Source: Echinometra lucunter
Lineage: Eukaryota; Echinodermata; Echinoidea; Camarodonta; Echinometridae
DNA: 64,000 nt
Reading direction: 5' to 3'
NCBI GenBank assembly: GCA_029962745.1
Contig: CM057171.1
Location: forward strand, 5,269,990-5,333,989
Below, one piece after another: positions 47,301 to 59,448 of this stretch (positions within the stretch are counted from its first letter, which is position 1; each line of letters opens with the position of its first letter). The notes under the pieces are model-generated. The model made no database searches and was not told where the DNA came from. It saw only the letters and a list, made by a program, of their open reading frames with translations. Both the position numbers and the translations under genes were made by a program.

Positions 47301-48370
47301 TTATGTGGACTATATTTCCAAAGATTCATGTTATCATCAGTTCTAAAACGACAGTGTCGAACCCTCCAACAGTGGTCATGATACACTATTTTATTCGTTT
47401 TTGATTATTGAATTTGACTCTGACTATACTTCACAAGCGTGGGATAGGGTGGAACATCGCTTGTTAAAAACAACAACGTCTGTTCTGTATATCTTCGACG
47501 ACAAGACTAAAAAGTACATAATCGGCTTGTAGTATGAAGTCTGGGTAACTACATGTATATTTCAGGGAGTAAGAAGAATATTTTTCGTTTCCGGAATCCC
47601 CCTTTTTCGGAACTAATTTCAAATATAATTTGTTGGGTTTTTTTTTGTATCGGAATGGTATTTTTATTGGTCACGTCATAATGTAAATACAACAAATACA
47701 ATAGTGAGAATTACATGTCAAATTCACATAATAACATCCTACTTTTAGTACTCGACATTGTTAACAAATGATCACTGAGCCATGCTCTGAGATATGGTTT
47801 GTATAAAGATATACATAAACTTGTTCCATGGATGCCAGGATTATACAGATCAGTACTGAATAGCTGAATTCTGCCACAGTTATTAACTTTAAGCATCGCC
47901 ACCAGAAAGAGAAAGATTTCCCTTTTGGAGAATTTTTCAGTTATTTTCAATATTTTGTACTGAGGAGAGAAAAAAAAGAAACATATTTTTATCTTGAAAG
48001 TTTTCCTGCCTTGTCAAAATAACTAAAATCCTTATACCACATTCCATAGAGGCCTTGTTGTTTTTGTTTAACTTTTTATGTGCCAAGAATGGCGATTGGC
48101 ACAGTCACTCGTTGCCACATGCGTCGATCGGCAGAAAACAATATATGAACTAATCAGCTGAGGGATGGCTTTGCTCGACACAAAATCTTTGCAAAATTCC
48201 GCATTTCCGGGCTGGATTATAGCCTAACCAAAACCCTCTGTATATTACGATATAGATTCACTTTGGACGTGAAACACTTGGAAAAATATGTAAAGCCGTT
48301 GGTCAATCTTTCCCATGTAAAATGTGTCACACTGAAATCCATTTCATGGCTCATAAAGAGTTAACTAGCA
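47301..48370. other. Non-coding part of the duplication, copy A
   Basis: No further exon recognised; collinear with 61090-62160. Confidence 0.5.
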
Positions 48371-48383
48371 GTACAGTGTCGCC

Positions 48384-48588
48384 TTTCACAAAGATTTAAG
48401 TCTGACTTAAAATCGCACTTAAATTCCCATTTGCGTGTGGAATATAACGCTTCACCTCATTGGTCAGATCATGCACAGGGTGCGCGCGCTACCGCGTAGC
48501 CATCAATGAGATTACGCGTTAAATACATGTGCGCGTTGGCGCCTAAACGTGACTTTAAGTTACACTTAAATCTTTGTGAAACACCACC
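48384..48588. mobile_element. MITE with 10-bp direct flanks, copy A
   Basis: TTTCACAAAGATTTAAGT and ACTTAAATCTTTGTGAAAC are inverted ends around a GC-rich centre (GCGCGCGCTACCGCGTAG). CAGTGTCGCC occurs immediately on both sides (48374-48383, 48589-48598), a probable target duplication. The same insert is in copy B at 62177-62382, so it is older than the duplication. Confidence 0.7.
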
Positions 48589-49261
48589 CAGTGTCGCCTT
48601 TTAGTGACACTCTTGTAGTATACATTTTTAGATTTTTTTCAGACTAAGTAAGAGTGGAAAGAATAAAATAATAATCGATGACAATTTGAAAAGGGGGAAA
48701 ACTTTGTAACTTATCCCTTAAAGAAAAGTCAGCACTGCTATGGGTTACTTGGAATGTTGGCAAACTTGACCGAAGTTTCCATGTTGGATTACGGCCTGTG
48801 GTCGTTTTATATTTTGAAAAAGAGGGCTGCAACATACATTTTTATACGGTTGTCTTGGGAAATACATATAAGCCTTTTCCAACTATGTGCAATAATATTT
48901 TATATTTTTAAAAGACATTTTTAGGCCTTGCAAACAACAAAAAAGGGAGGAAAAAAAATCAAATGCCTATCATTAATGAATAGGGAACCTTCGGATTTCA
49001 AACCACTTCCTGGTCATCAGGTTTTAAGGAATAAACTATAATTGATATTTTTCTAATGGAAGGTTAATGTATATAGGGAAAAATGTATTAAATATGATGA
49101 CATCTGTTATGTAAATTTTGTATTTGGCAGACATGGCAGATATACTATTTACCTAAAATATTTTATTTTGCATTTGCTATTATTGTGTATAGAGGTTATG
49201 ATTTTGCTGTGCCTTCATGCTTTCCTATGCTACGTTGTTTTCAATATACATGTATATTCGC

Positions 49262-49269
49262 ATTTATTA

Positions 49270-49334
<65 letters not shown>

Positions 49335-49472
49335 TCCTTTATCCATAACTTGATGTTCTGTTGGTATATTAAACAGCAACCGGACTTCTTCCAGAAATCT
49401 GGGGTTATCTGTTCTCTATTCTATCAATTCTATTATTATTATTATCATTACTATTATTATTATTATTATTAT

Positions 49473-49504
<32 letters not shown>

Positions 49505-49552
49505 TCATTATTATTATCATTATTATTATTATTATTATTGTTACTATTATAT
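49262..49552. repeat. (ATT)n with embedded (AGT)n, copy A
   Basis: Two ATT arrays about 100 bp apart. The second switches to (AGT)n at 49473-49504 and back. In copy B the same place holds (TTG)n (63300-63352). Confidence 0.9.
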
Positions 49553-50385
49553 TTTAATTGTATGAGCAGATGCTTGTATTGTAATTATTGTAAAGTACGT
49601 ACATAATGGAAAAAAGTATGTGTACTCATTCTGCAATCTTTTTTGTGTTGTTGCGGTTGTACTAATGCCTTTAAAAGTCATAGTTTTTGTCGGTATATTT
49701 TTTTTTCTTCCTGTACCATATCGAGGAGATTTAATCTCGTATTTGAAAAATCCAACATGATTTGATGTCCTCTTCTGAGATTTATGTAGAGAAACGAGAA
49801 TGTACTTAAATTATTTTGAACTCTAGCGGAAGATCGTACAAAGTTTTCCAAAAGTCCTCAGAGTGTGAGATTTTCGAATTCATAGGTAGGGGCTTTTCAG
49901 TTTTCATTCACCAACCAAAGATAACAAAGTTAAACATAATTTTAAAAAAAACGACAAAAAGCCTCGTTTTCGCGACATGAATGGGGATGACTTTCCCCCC
50001 TACCCCTTGCCCGTTCTAGCGACGCCACAGTAGTTATACTTGGCTATGTAGATTTATGGTTAATGAATGCATTGTTGCCTGTACCAAGAATACGGAATCA
50101 CGGTGCATGCATTCTAAAAGTAGATGTGTACTGCATGAAATGTAGAATATGTGTTTGTTGTTATTGTGTACGAAACATCGTAGCATGGAAATCAAAATTA
50201 AACGGTATAAAAAGACAGCAAATTTGTCATTTCTCTTCATTATACATTGTTGTGTTACGTCTAAAATTATGTTGAGTAAACCTGATATAAACTCAACATC
50301 AGATACTCTCTTAAAGTGCATTTGCTTTTTTTATATTAAATAAAGGGTTAACGGAATATCACTAATTTCATTTAAAAAACACATA

Positions 50386-50389
50386 CACA

Positions 50390-50427
<38 letters not shown>

Positions 50428-50494
50428 ACCACCACCACCACCACCACCACCACACCCACCTCTCAATCTCTCTCTCTCTCTCTCTCTCTCTCTA
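50386..50494. repeat. Compound (CA)n-(CAC)n-(CT)n microsatellite
   Basis: Three abutting simple repeats of about 40, 30 and 30 bp. Confidence 0.95.
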
Positions 50495-50499
50495 TTTTC

Positions 50500-50918
50500 T
50501 TTATTGGGGGCGTTTCTTTCTACCCATGATGCATTGACTATGATACCGAGATCTCGCGTCCAAACTCCGATTCTGCATGTAGTATCAAACGTCCTATGAA
50601 TAATGCTAATACATCATATACTCAGTGATAGTTTGTTCACCTCCAAGAGGCTGTGCTTTGGAAATCTTTATGATTATAGTTGATTGTTCATTCAATAATT
50701 ACCGGTAATGAACATTGGGAAACAGGATTTTGTCCTACTTTCACATTCTGGATAAAAACCTTGCACTTTCTCTTTTTTCGTGATTAATGGGAATTTCCAG
50801 GGTTCACGCGGTAGAGCCGTGCTAAATTCCATTTGCAACATGGGCAACATGGCATGAGCGTCATGCCTGACGGACCGAAATGCTTTATAAGAAGCCATTG
50901 TTATTATTATTATTATTA

Positions 50919-50996
<78 letters not shown>

Positions 50997-51921
50997 TTAT
51001 TATTATTATTATTATTATTGTTAAACTACTGAATTCTCGAATTTCCTGAAGCTCAAAAAAATAATAATTAAAAAAATGCACCAATCACCAAAGCATGAAG
51101 CTTTGTATGTAGGCGTTCCCTTTCACTAATACTATATTCCAAATGAGAACTAGATGTTCGACCTTTGAGTAAATTAATCGACGTACAAGTAAAAAAAAAA
51201 AAAAAAAGGCCTCAGAACTCCCAAAGAAGTTTGATTGGTCTTGCGCGCCATAGGTCACTGTGATTTATAGTGGTCCTACATTAGCAATCCTACTAGAAAT
51301 GGCCTTCGTTTGTTTGTTTATTTTTCCTGGGTCTTTTTTTAAAGGAAGATTAGCTACATGTCAGTTTTCCCTAAGCACTTGCCTCTCATCACCTTGCAAT
51401 ATTCATATTTACTATTCCACATGAAGCAATCTCCTGACTGTCATCGTATTCTCTTTTTTCCCCTTCTCTTTTTTGACCAGACTGAGATACAGTGTCAAAA
51501 CGAATATTTCTCAATAAAACGTAATGAACCACAAGAGAATATCTTTGAAAATTAGGAAATTTAGCGTTTCGAAAAACTGTTTAATATCAAGTCAAGCGTT
51601 TTCCGAAACATACTGCTACATACTGTTACCAATCTCAAGGGCATGTAGTATTAACGTAGCTGGCGCTCGTCTAGGTGTGGCAGCAGAGATCGTCGAAATA
51701 CATTGATTTGGGTCCAGTTGGGTAACAACATATATTGTGCACTTGCCCAACATAGCAACACTCGTCGTATTGTGCTCAATCAGAACTTCACTGGCCAAAC
51801 TCACATGGATGGCGCGGTTTGGCACCACGACTTAATCGATAAGCAGAGGATACCCAACATGGATGCTACAAACCTTTCTACCATTTTAGCCATTACCGAT
51901 ATCATGATCAGCATCGTCATC

Positions 51922-51973
<52 letters not shown>

Positions 51974-52029
51974 GTATCATCATCATCATTTCATCATCAT
52001 CATCGTCATTATCCTCTTAATACAGGATT
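50500..52029. other. Spacer between duplicates, no confident gene
   Basis: Contains a retroposon-like tail ATGCTTTATAAGAAGCCATTG running into (ATT)n (50899-51021) and an (ATC)n array (51918-52013) touching the gap. A frame open from 51655 to about 51900 has unremarkable composition and no domain that I recognise. Confidence 0.45.
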
Positions 52030-52529
52030 NNNNNNNNNNNNNNNNNNNNNNNNNNNNNNNNNNNNNNNNNNNNNNNNNNNNNNNNNNNNNNNNNNNNNNN
52101 NNNNNNNNNNNNNNNNNNNNNNNNNNNNNNNNNNNNNNNNNNNNNNNNNNNNNNNNNNNNNNNNNNNNNNNNNNNNNNNNNNNNNNNNNNNNNNNNNNNN
52201 NNNNNNNNNNNNNNNNNNNNNNNNNNNNNNNNNNNNNNNNNNNNNNNNNNNNNNNNNNNNNNNNNNNNNNNNNNNNNNNNNNNNNNNNNNNNNNNNNNNN
52301 NNNNNNNNNNNNNNNNNNNNNNNNNNNNNNNNNNNNNNNNNNNNNNNNNNNNNNNNNNNNNNNNNNNNNNNNNNNNNNNNNNNNNNNNNNNNNNNNNNNN
52401 NNNNNNNNNNNNNNNNNNNNNNNNNNNNNNNNNNNNNNNNNNNNNNNNNNNNNNNNNNNNNNNNNNNNNNNNNNNNNNNNNNNNNNNNNNNNNNNNNNNN
52501 NNNNNNNNNNNNNNNNNNNNNNNNNNNNN
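52030..52529. other. Assembly gap
   Basis: Exactly 500 N, between copy A and copy B. It could hide copy B's upstream exons or mark a misjoin of two haplotypes. Confidence 0.98.
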
Positions 52530-54564
52530 TACTACTGCTGATGCTGGTACGTCTCCCCCCTCCTCATCTTATTACCACTAATATAACTGAGGGTTTTCTC
52601 AGCTTTCAGCTTTGTCTACGATTTAGGCAGAAACGGTAATTAGATTTTAACACGATAAAAACTACTTTCGAAAATTCAACTCGGGTGATATTTTCGAAAG
52701 CCTACATTGTACTGCCCAACCAGGTTCGGATTTCGTAATAAGCCATGATTGTAAAGTGCACGAATTTCTTGAGGTGATAAACAGGGCTACTGGGGTTGCC
52801 TTAAGTTGATTTTTCGAAAGTAGTTCCTATCATGTGTTTTTTTTTTCATCTTTGCATATATCTTTGTTGAGAGTGGACCCCCCCCCCGAAAGGGAATTAT
52901 AACAAATAAAAGCATCAAAAGGCAATAAACAGCCATCTATACTTTTACCAACAACATCATTAAACAAAATAATCAATTTCTCGGATCCCACCCCCCCCCC
53001 CCTTCCTTAAAATACGCCCTTGTAAACAACAACAATAATAAACATGACTGCACTTTGTCGCACTTTGTCACTTCAACAAAGATGATAATATATTGATATT
53101 TGATCTTATAAAGTAGATTACACACACGTGGCAGACGACAGTCGACACGTGCTTTACAAACTTATGACCGGGAAAGTCTTATCACAATCAGTGAGGAAGG
53201 TGTAATTCAAGTGCGCGTAAAACAAAGAAGGCCCCGTTCTCCCTAGTAACATACACAATGTTTGTTTGATACGTGCAAATATTTTTTCAACCGAATCCAT
53301 GGTAGATGCAATCATGTTTCAGTCTTTCACCTTATTCTTCACTTTAGAAGTCGACTGGATTCATCCAAAAAGCCAACAAACAAACAAACAAATAAACAAA
53401 CAAACAAACGAACGAACGAACAAACGCCTGGATATTGGTTCAAGCCCTGAAAATGCACTTCAAAAGGCATCGTCATGTGCTTCAAAATAATGAAAATAAT
53501 TAAAATGACCCTTTAACCACATAGAAAACAGTGTAAGACAAAAGCAAACCAAGGATGGTTTTGCAAATGTCGGTATTCAGTGATAGATATCTTGATAATA
53601 ACATCTTATATTTGAAAACCTTTATTTTCCTTGTTGTTCATTTATCCTTCTGAACATCGTTATACAACACAGACATCGAAATTCAACAATTCATTTAATC
53701 GAGCTTCCACAAAGATACTAGATCCCTTAAAGAGTCGATCAGATTCCTAACAAAAAAAAAAACTCCAAACAAAAGCACAAAACAAATGAACAATACAAAG
53801 CACACAAGCTGGAAATAGTTTGTTAGGTGGAATCCTACAATGATTCTTGGCTGCACATCAAACTATTGCGGTTGATTTATTCTCCTTATCGGCCAAACGT
53901 ATTCAACACGGTTATTTGATATTATTCAAAACAATTTAATGTTCATTTTTCAAAAGGCAGTCTGGTCGGCTTTTTGTATTTGAGTTCTTTCGTTTGAAGA
54001 TTCATGCAGCTTACAATGAATTCAATTAGTGGAAAAATAAATCATTCGAAAAATATCTTTCTATAACTATTCTCAAAAATGATATATTTTTGAAGGTTTT
54101 TTGTGAATGCATGATTCCAGCTAGAACGAGTAATCTACACTAGAATTAATACGAACAGTAGAGACATCAACCACCCCCCCCCCCCCCCCCCCGAAGCCAT
54201 TAATCCGTGACAAATATGTGTGAGAATCATCTGAATAGTATACGCAACATACAATGGATCATGATCAAAAGCTAATTCAGGTTGCATATGATGGTGCAAT
54301 GCCATCAGCTCTTTGAATAATCAAGCTTAGTGTTGCTACGTCACTTCAAATAGTTTCATCATTTTCTATTTTCTGAATTTGCGTCACATTGTCTTTGAAT
54401 TGGATTCTTAAAAGAAGTGGTAGATGGTGAAACTTTAACTCTATTAACAGGCCTATTCTAGAACTCATTGCTAGAAAATAGAAGTCTCCACCCTCTTCAT
54501 CGCCACCACCAAACCAACACCACTACCCGCATCTACAACAACTGCCAACACCGTACAGCAAAAT

Positions 54565-54845
54565 CAAATATTACCATCACCACCAGCAACATCAACCTTT
54601 ACTATCACCACCAGCAACATCAACCATTAGCATCAACACCAGCAACATCAACCATTATCATCACCACCAGCTACATCAACCATTATCATCACCACCAGCA
54701 ACATTACCATCACCACCAGCAACATCAACCATTAGCATCAACACCAGCAACATCAAATATTACCATCAACACTAGCAACATCAACCATCACCATCACCAT
54801 CACCATCGCCACCAACGACATCAACCATCACCATCACCATCGCCA
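54565..54845. repeat. Minisatellite of ~27-bp CA-rich units, copy B
   Basis: Counterpart of 42060-42360, with slightly fewer units. Confidence 0.85.
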
Positions 54846-56082
54846 CTGACACTCATTCCAGTTGATTTTTCTATTGATCAATATTCACCCTGTAATTTCT
54901 TTTTGCATTATTATTGACAAAACCAAAAACCGTGACATTTTCCTCATCATGATAATGATTTCTTCTGTTCATGAAATCATTCGCAGCCAAGATGACCTCC
55001 AGACAGGCGCCAAAGCGTCCCATTAATGATCAACTCCGGAACAAAGCCCTGTCTCTTCTTGTTTCGTATGAAATTTGAATTCATCAATTTCTGTCAGTGT
55101 CTGTTGGCCTACTTAATTGTATCAGAATAATGTTTCATTATGAGATCATTACGCAGTGAACTTGGGAAGAACAGTCTCCAGAATGACGTGCTTCCCCGTG
55201 CGTAACTGAACAAAAAAATCTAAAAGTTAAAAAAATGATTATCACTTGTGCCAGGGGATATTTAGATGACATCTTAACCATTGTTTCGACAGAAATTATT
55301 TTTCGGAAAACTTAATTGAAGGAGAAAGCGAGGAGGGTTGGCTGTCAAATAATTTCCAGATGAACGATTAGTATTTAGTTTCCCTTAGCAAACCTATAGT
55401 TTTGAGCTGATGATATTGTACATGATAATGTGACCGGTGGGTTTTATCCCATGTCAGTCTTTAATCGAAGTTTCAGCAGTAATTACATTTCATTTGATGA
55501 GAGAGGGAGAGGAGGGGGGGGGGGGGGGGTCTAGAAAGAGAGAAAGAGAAGGAAGAAAGAAAAAAATGTAGATGGGGATGTACTTCAGTTACCCCAAGTA
55601 CAAAGATTTTTGTATCATAATTTTTAGATTGCGATTTGCATCGGAAGGAAACGTATTTGTCAAGGCCATGAAATTCAATGCGGTAAGCTTGCTTGCATAA
55701 CAAACTAGACAAGAAAATTATTGAGAAAATGGACTTATAAAGGAATTGTGGATATTTCCTGTGGGATCAGACTTATAAAGGAAATGTGGATATTTCCTGT
55801 GGCATCAGACTTTAAAGCCCTATAATGCTATCTTTGAAATTTCAAATGACTGAATTTCTTCTCACCGCATACGAGTAAAGATCCTAAATATTATTTATCA
55901 CGTTAACCCTAACGACTTATGACCATTCTGTTGCTACGACAACAGTTTAGAACCACTTATTGATGCTATTTAAGCAAAATGTCGCCATCTCATGCAGTGA
56001 AGTATTGTCATAGCAACAGCTTTTTAACTCCCCTGGTAGTGAGAAATTGATGTGCACCACACTTGAATTTAACGTCGAAATT

Positions 56083-56285
56083 GGGGGTCAATGGGGGGTG
56101 TACACCAACTTTGATTTTCAGTATTCATTGATTTATATGTCTATTGTTTCTTTGAATTTTTATTTGTATTTAATTTTCATTCCTGGTATTAAATTATAGA
56201 CAGAAAACAGTGCGCTTAGAAACGCCCGTATTAAGCGCCAAATAAATGTTTAATATTATTATTGTTATTATTATTATTATTATTA

Positions 56286-56364
<79 letters not shown>

Positions 56365-56406
56365 TATTATTATTATTATTATTAATTATTATTATTATTA
56401 TTATTA

Positions 56407-56464
<58 letters not shown>

Positions 56465-56477
56465 CATTATTATTATT
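56083..56477 (+). mobile_element. Retroposon insertion specific to copy B
   Basis: The 395-bp insert has a degenerate SINE-like 3' body (CAGTGCGCTTAGAAACGCCC, TTAAGCGCCAAATAAATG) and a >200-bp (ATT)n tail. It lies between GAAATT and GAATTCACG where copy A has GAAATTCACG uninterrupted (about 43561-43572). Target duplication is GAAATT with one A lost. Confidence 0.75.
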
Positions 56478-56846
56478 GAATTCACGTATATTCAGGGAAA
56501 TTTTGCGCTAACTTTTTACCATTTGTTGTTGTTGTTGTTGATCCTATTCTTGTTGATGATGTTGTTTTTGTTGCTGCTGTTTTGTGAACGCACTTAAAGG
56601 CAGGAAGAATATACCACTTGAGGTTTTTCTTCCGTAGCATTCTGCGATGAGTACTTTTCAGCCAGAATTTTATCAGATACGTTATGTCAAAGCAGTTTAC
56701 AAAAGAATCATGTCTATTTAATGTCTTTCTTAACAAAAATAACGTTCTTCAGATGTGCAGATCGTTCCGTAATCGTGAGAAAACAACTACACCAGATTAA
56801 ATTGTATTATTTTCATGAATAACAAATTTCATCTTGTTGTTTACAG

Positions 56847-56936
56847 GAAAGGGTGAAACGACGACATCTACTCCGAAAACCGTAGAACCTGCAGCGCTTG
56901 ACATCACGACACCTGAAAAAGGCAATAACTACGCAT
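56847..56936 (+). CDS. Thr-rich stalk exon, cassette B
   Basis: Counterpart of 43965-44060 with the same acceptor and donor, 90 bp, phase 1-1. It encodes 30 residues beginning G-K-G-E-T-T-T-S-T-P and ending K-G-N-N-Y-A. Compared with A there are about eight amino-acid changes against three silent ones, plus a 1-codon insertion and a 3-codon loss, whereas the flanking 70-80 bp of intron on each side differ at only a few positions. Every indel keeps frame, as expected of selected coding sequence. Confidence 0.65.
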
Positions 56937-57045
56937 GTAAGTGTTCAATCTCTCTGAATATTTGACACAGAAATCTGGCTTTATTTTGATTAAAATTCTC
57001 ACTGGAAACCGGCAAACTTTAAAGATTGCATTGCGATCTACTAGT

Positions 57046-57396
57046 CTGTTAGACCAGGGGCCCGTTGCATAAAACTTACTATAATAGTAACTTTGCTATC
57101 ATAGTAACTCTTCATGGAATACTGGATTTTGATTGGCTGTTAAGCAACATGCCATGCTCAAAAGCCAATCAAAATCCAGTATTCCATGAAGAGTTACTAT
57201 AATAGCAAAGTTACTATGATAGTAAGTTTTATGCAACGGGCCCCAGTTGTTTAAAAATCATCAGGTTGTTTAACATATAACCTACCAACTGTTGTTTAAA
57301 AATATGTGTAAAACAAATGGGGATTTTTTTTTAAACAACAGTTGGTAGGTTCATATGTTAAACAACCTGATGATTCTAAACAACTGTTCTAACAGT
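57046..57396. mobile_element. MITE specific to copy B, hosting a nested MITE
   Basis: The outer element has ends CTGTTAGA...TCTAACAG and inverted arms including CAGTTGTTTA and AATCATCAGGTTGTTTAACA. Copy A is empty here (about 44160-44180, GATCTACTGGCCTATATGCA). A TA target duplication is plausible (TA at 57042-57043 and after the right end). Confidence 0.7.
57058..57243. mobile_element. Harbinger-like MITE nested in the outer MITE
   Basis: 186-bp near-perfect palindrome starting GGGCCCGTTGCATAAAACTT, flanked by CAG at 57055-57057 and 57244-57246. Removing it and one CAG restores CTGTTAGACCAGTTGTTTA. That matches the outer element's other end (CTGTTAGAACAGTTGTTTA, complement at the right), an internal proof of the empty site. 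Confidence 0.8.
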
Positions 57397-57537
57397 GTAT
57401 ACAGATCAATATGAAGAAAAAAAATCATAAAGATTATCTTGTTACGACTCAGCAGGTTTTTTGCTTTTCCATGAGATTGCTAATCAGTGACAAGTTTACA
57501 TGACATGTTTTATGTGAAACATCACATATACCTGCAC

Positions 57538-57814
57538 TCTCAAATCTAAAATGTTGAATCACCGTTTAAAAGGGTAGATTAAAACTTTGAACATGCTGGA
57601 TTCAACAGTATAATGGTGGATTCCAACCTTTATAGTGTTGAATCCAGCGTGCTGAAAGTTTTAATCTACCATTTAGGAAATTTTGTCACGCCTCCACCCT
57701 TTCAAATGTAGTGTGTTGCATCCAGCATGTTCAAAGTTTTAATCTACCATTTAGAAAATGTAGTCACCCCTCCACCCTTTTAAATGGTGGTTCAACATTA
57801 TAGTTTTTAGAGTG
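57538..57814. mobile_element. MITE in intron, copy B, with internal duplication
   Basis: Same element as 44311-44542. The segment CATGTTCAAAGTTTTAATCT to CTCCACCCTTT is repeated, adding about 80 bp. Confidence 0.65.
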
Positions 57815-58211
57815 AGCAAGTCATTTAAGCTCAGACTTTTCTAGGGATCTGCTGTTACAGTAAAAAGATATATCATTGTGGTTGACTTGATACAAAATGA
57901 ATATACCTATAATCTTATCATCAGTGATGATAATGACGACATCAATTATATTTTGGAGTGCGCATATGCGGCGCGCGCGTGTATGCATGGTTACGTATGT
58001 GCTTGTGTTTTATTTTTTGGTTTTCCAATCGCCGATTCGACTTCATTATTGAACTTGTATTTATAGTTTCGAATTATAAATCCAGACACCACTTGATACC
58101 TAGTCACTATTCTAAAATATATTCTAAAAAATATGAAATGATTTTCATTCGTTGTCTTTGAGCTGGATACCTTACATGCCTTAAGTCTGTATTAATCTGT
58201 TTTTATACTAG

Positions 58212-58270
58212 TTTCTAATGAAGGAGTGTGCCACAGCACATGGGACATGATTTTCACTGGTGTTGGTGCG
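58212..58270 (+). CDS. Juxtamembrane exon, cassette B
   Basis: The acceptor TTTTATACTAG and donor GTGCG|GTGAGT bound an exon of 59 bp, phase 1 to 0. It encodes F then SNEGVCHSTWDMIFTGVGA. It lacks the acceptor-copy insert of cassette A and the KPEVE stretch. An internal CAG (58236-58238 region) would give an out-of-frame product with an early stop, so the upstream acceptor is chosen. Cys and the DMIF...TGVG lead into the membrane span are shared with A. Confidence 0.65.
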
Positions 58271-58414
58271 GTGAGTGATGCCATTTTTCTGTTAACTTCT
58301 CCAACCACAATGCGAGACTTACCACTTATTACTCATACTCTTAATCATGCTCTTTATAGACAAAAAAATAAAATAAAATAAAACATAAACTTGAATGTAC
58401 TGAACACACGAGAA

Positions 58415-58733
58415 AAAAGGTTCAAATTTGCACCCTTCAACATGTTCAATGCAACACTGGGAGCTCCTTTATGGGTACAACTTTGCACCCTAAGAAGCAT
58501 TTTGCACCTTTAAGTGTGGAGGGAGCTACATTTTGCACCCTAAGGGTGCAGAGTTGTACCTTTTAGGGAAGGCGCAAATTTGCACCCTTGCATCTTTAAG
58601 GGTGCAGACGGGCATTTCCGGGCGCAAACAAGTAGAAAAGGGGGATCTTTTCACCTTTTTTCATGTAGAGTACAAGATTGCACCCCCAAAAGGTGCTGTC
58701 AGTGTTGCATTCAGCGTGCAAAATTGAACCTTT
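58415..58733. mobile_element. GGGTGCA-type MITE, copy B
   Basis: Counterpart of 45163-45483, with ends AAAGGTTCAAATTTGCACCC and TGCAAAATTGAACC. Confidence 0.7.
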
Positions 58734-59219
58734 AATTCTAAGTGTGAAGCAATAACAGAAGTCCGGTATTTGGTCTGTATATTCCCCGGCATTTATCAAC
58801 CTGAATTGGCCTTTTTTATATACGTTTCAAGCTTTTTTTGTTTTTGTTTTGTTATTTATAAGCGATGATTACTTTGCGAATTTGTACATTCTAGATTCTT
58901 TCTGGCAAGTGGATAAAAGGAACTTCCTGAGTAACGTCACGTGTTAATTTTCATCCTGAACGATATCACTTTTCGTCCTTCGAAAATGTGTAAAAGGAAA
59001 AAGAAAGAAAACGAAATAAAGGAAAGAAAATTTAAACAATTCTATAATCCCATCACGTTTATGATGTCCAGCCAAATATTAAATAAAGTCTTCCTGTTTC
59101 GACGTCTTCCAGTATGAACACGATTTATTGATTTACCCTTTTCGCAATTTCTTTGCAACTCTGACAACTGTCAAACATATTGGAAATAAACTCAAAATCC
59201 TTTTTATTGTTCCTATGAC

Positions 59220-59266
59220 TATTATCATCATCATTATAATCATTATAATCATTATCATCATTAATT

Positions 59267-59332
<66 letters not shown>

Positions 59333-59374
59333 ATAGTAGTAATAGTAGTATAGTAGTAGTAGTAGTAGTAGAAT
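59220..59374. repeat. (ATC)n/(AGT)n microsatellite, copy B
   Basis: Shorter counterpart of 45970-46450. Confidence 0.95.
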
Positions 59375-59448
59375 TTTAGTACTATAATAGCAGTAGTACT
59401 GCCATTGCTGTCATCCTCCTTATTGTTATTTTAATTGTTGTTTTTATT

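Larger units (their letters stand above)
40290..50191. repeat. Large direct duplication, copy A
   Basis: Aligns by eye almost end to end with 52733-64000, from the CGTAATAAGCCAT motif onward. Introns and intergenic parts show a few percent substitutions plus indels, while the exons are much more diverged. Copy A lacks the retroposon (56083), nested MITEs (57046) and Helitron-like insert (59449) found in copy B. It has larger (AGT)n arrays. The right limit may extend past 50191, because copy B leaves the window there. Confidence 0.9.

Noticed and set aside
51655..51900. Open stretch before the second gap
   Set aside because: Composition is unremarkable, no conserved domain seen, and the likely start is not an ATG.
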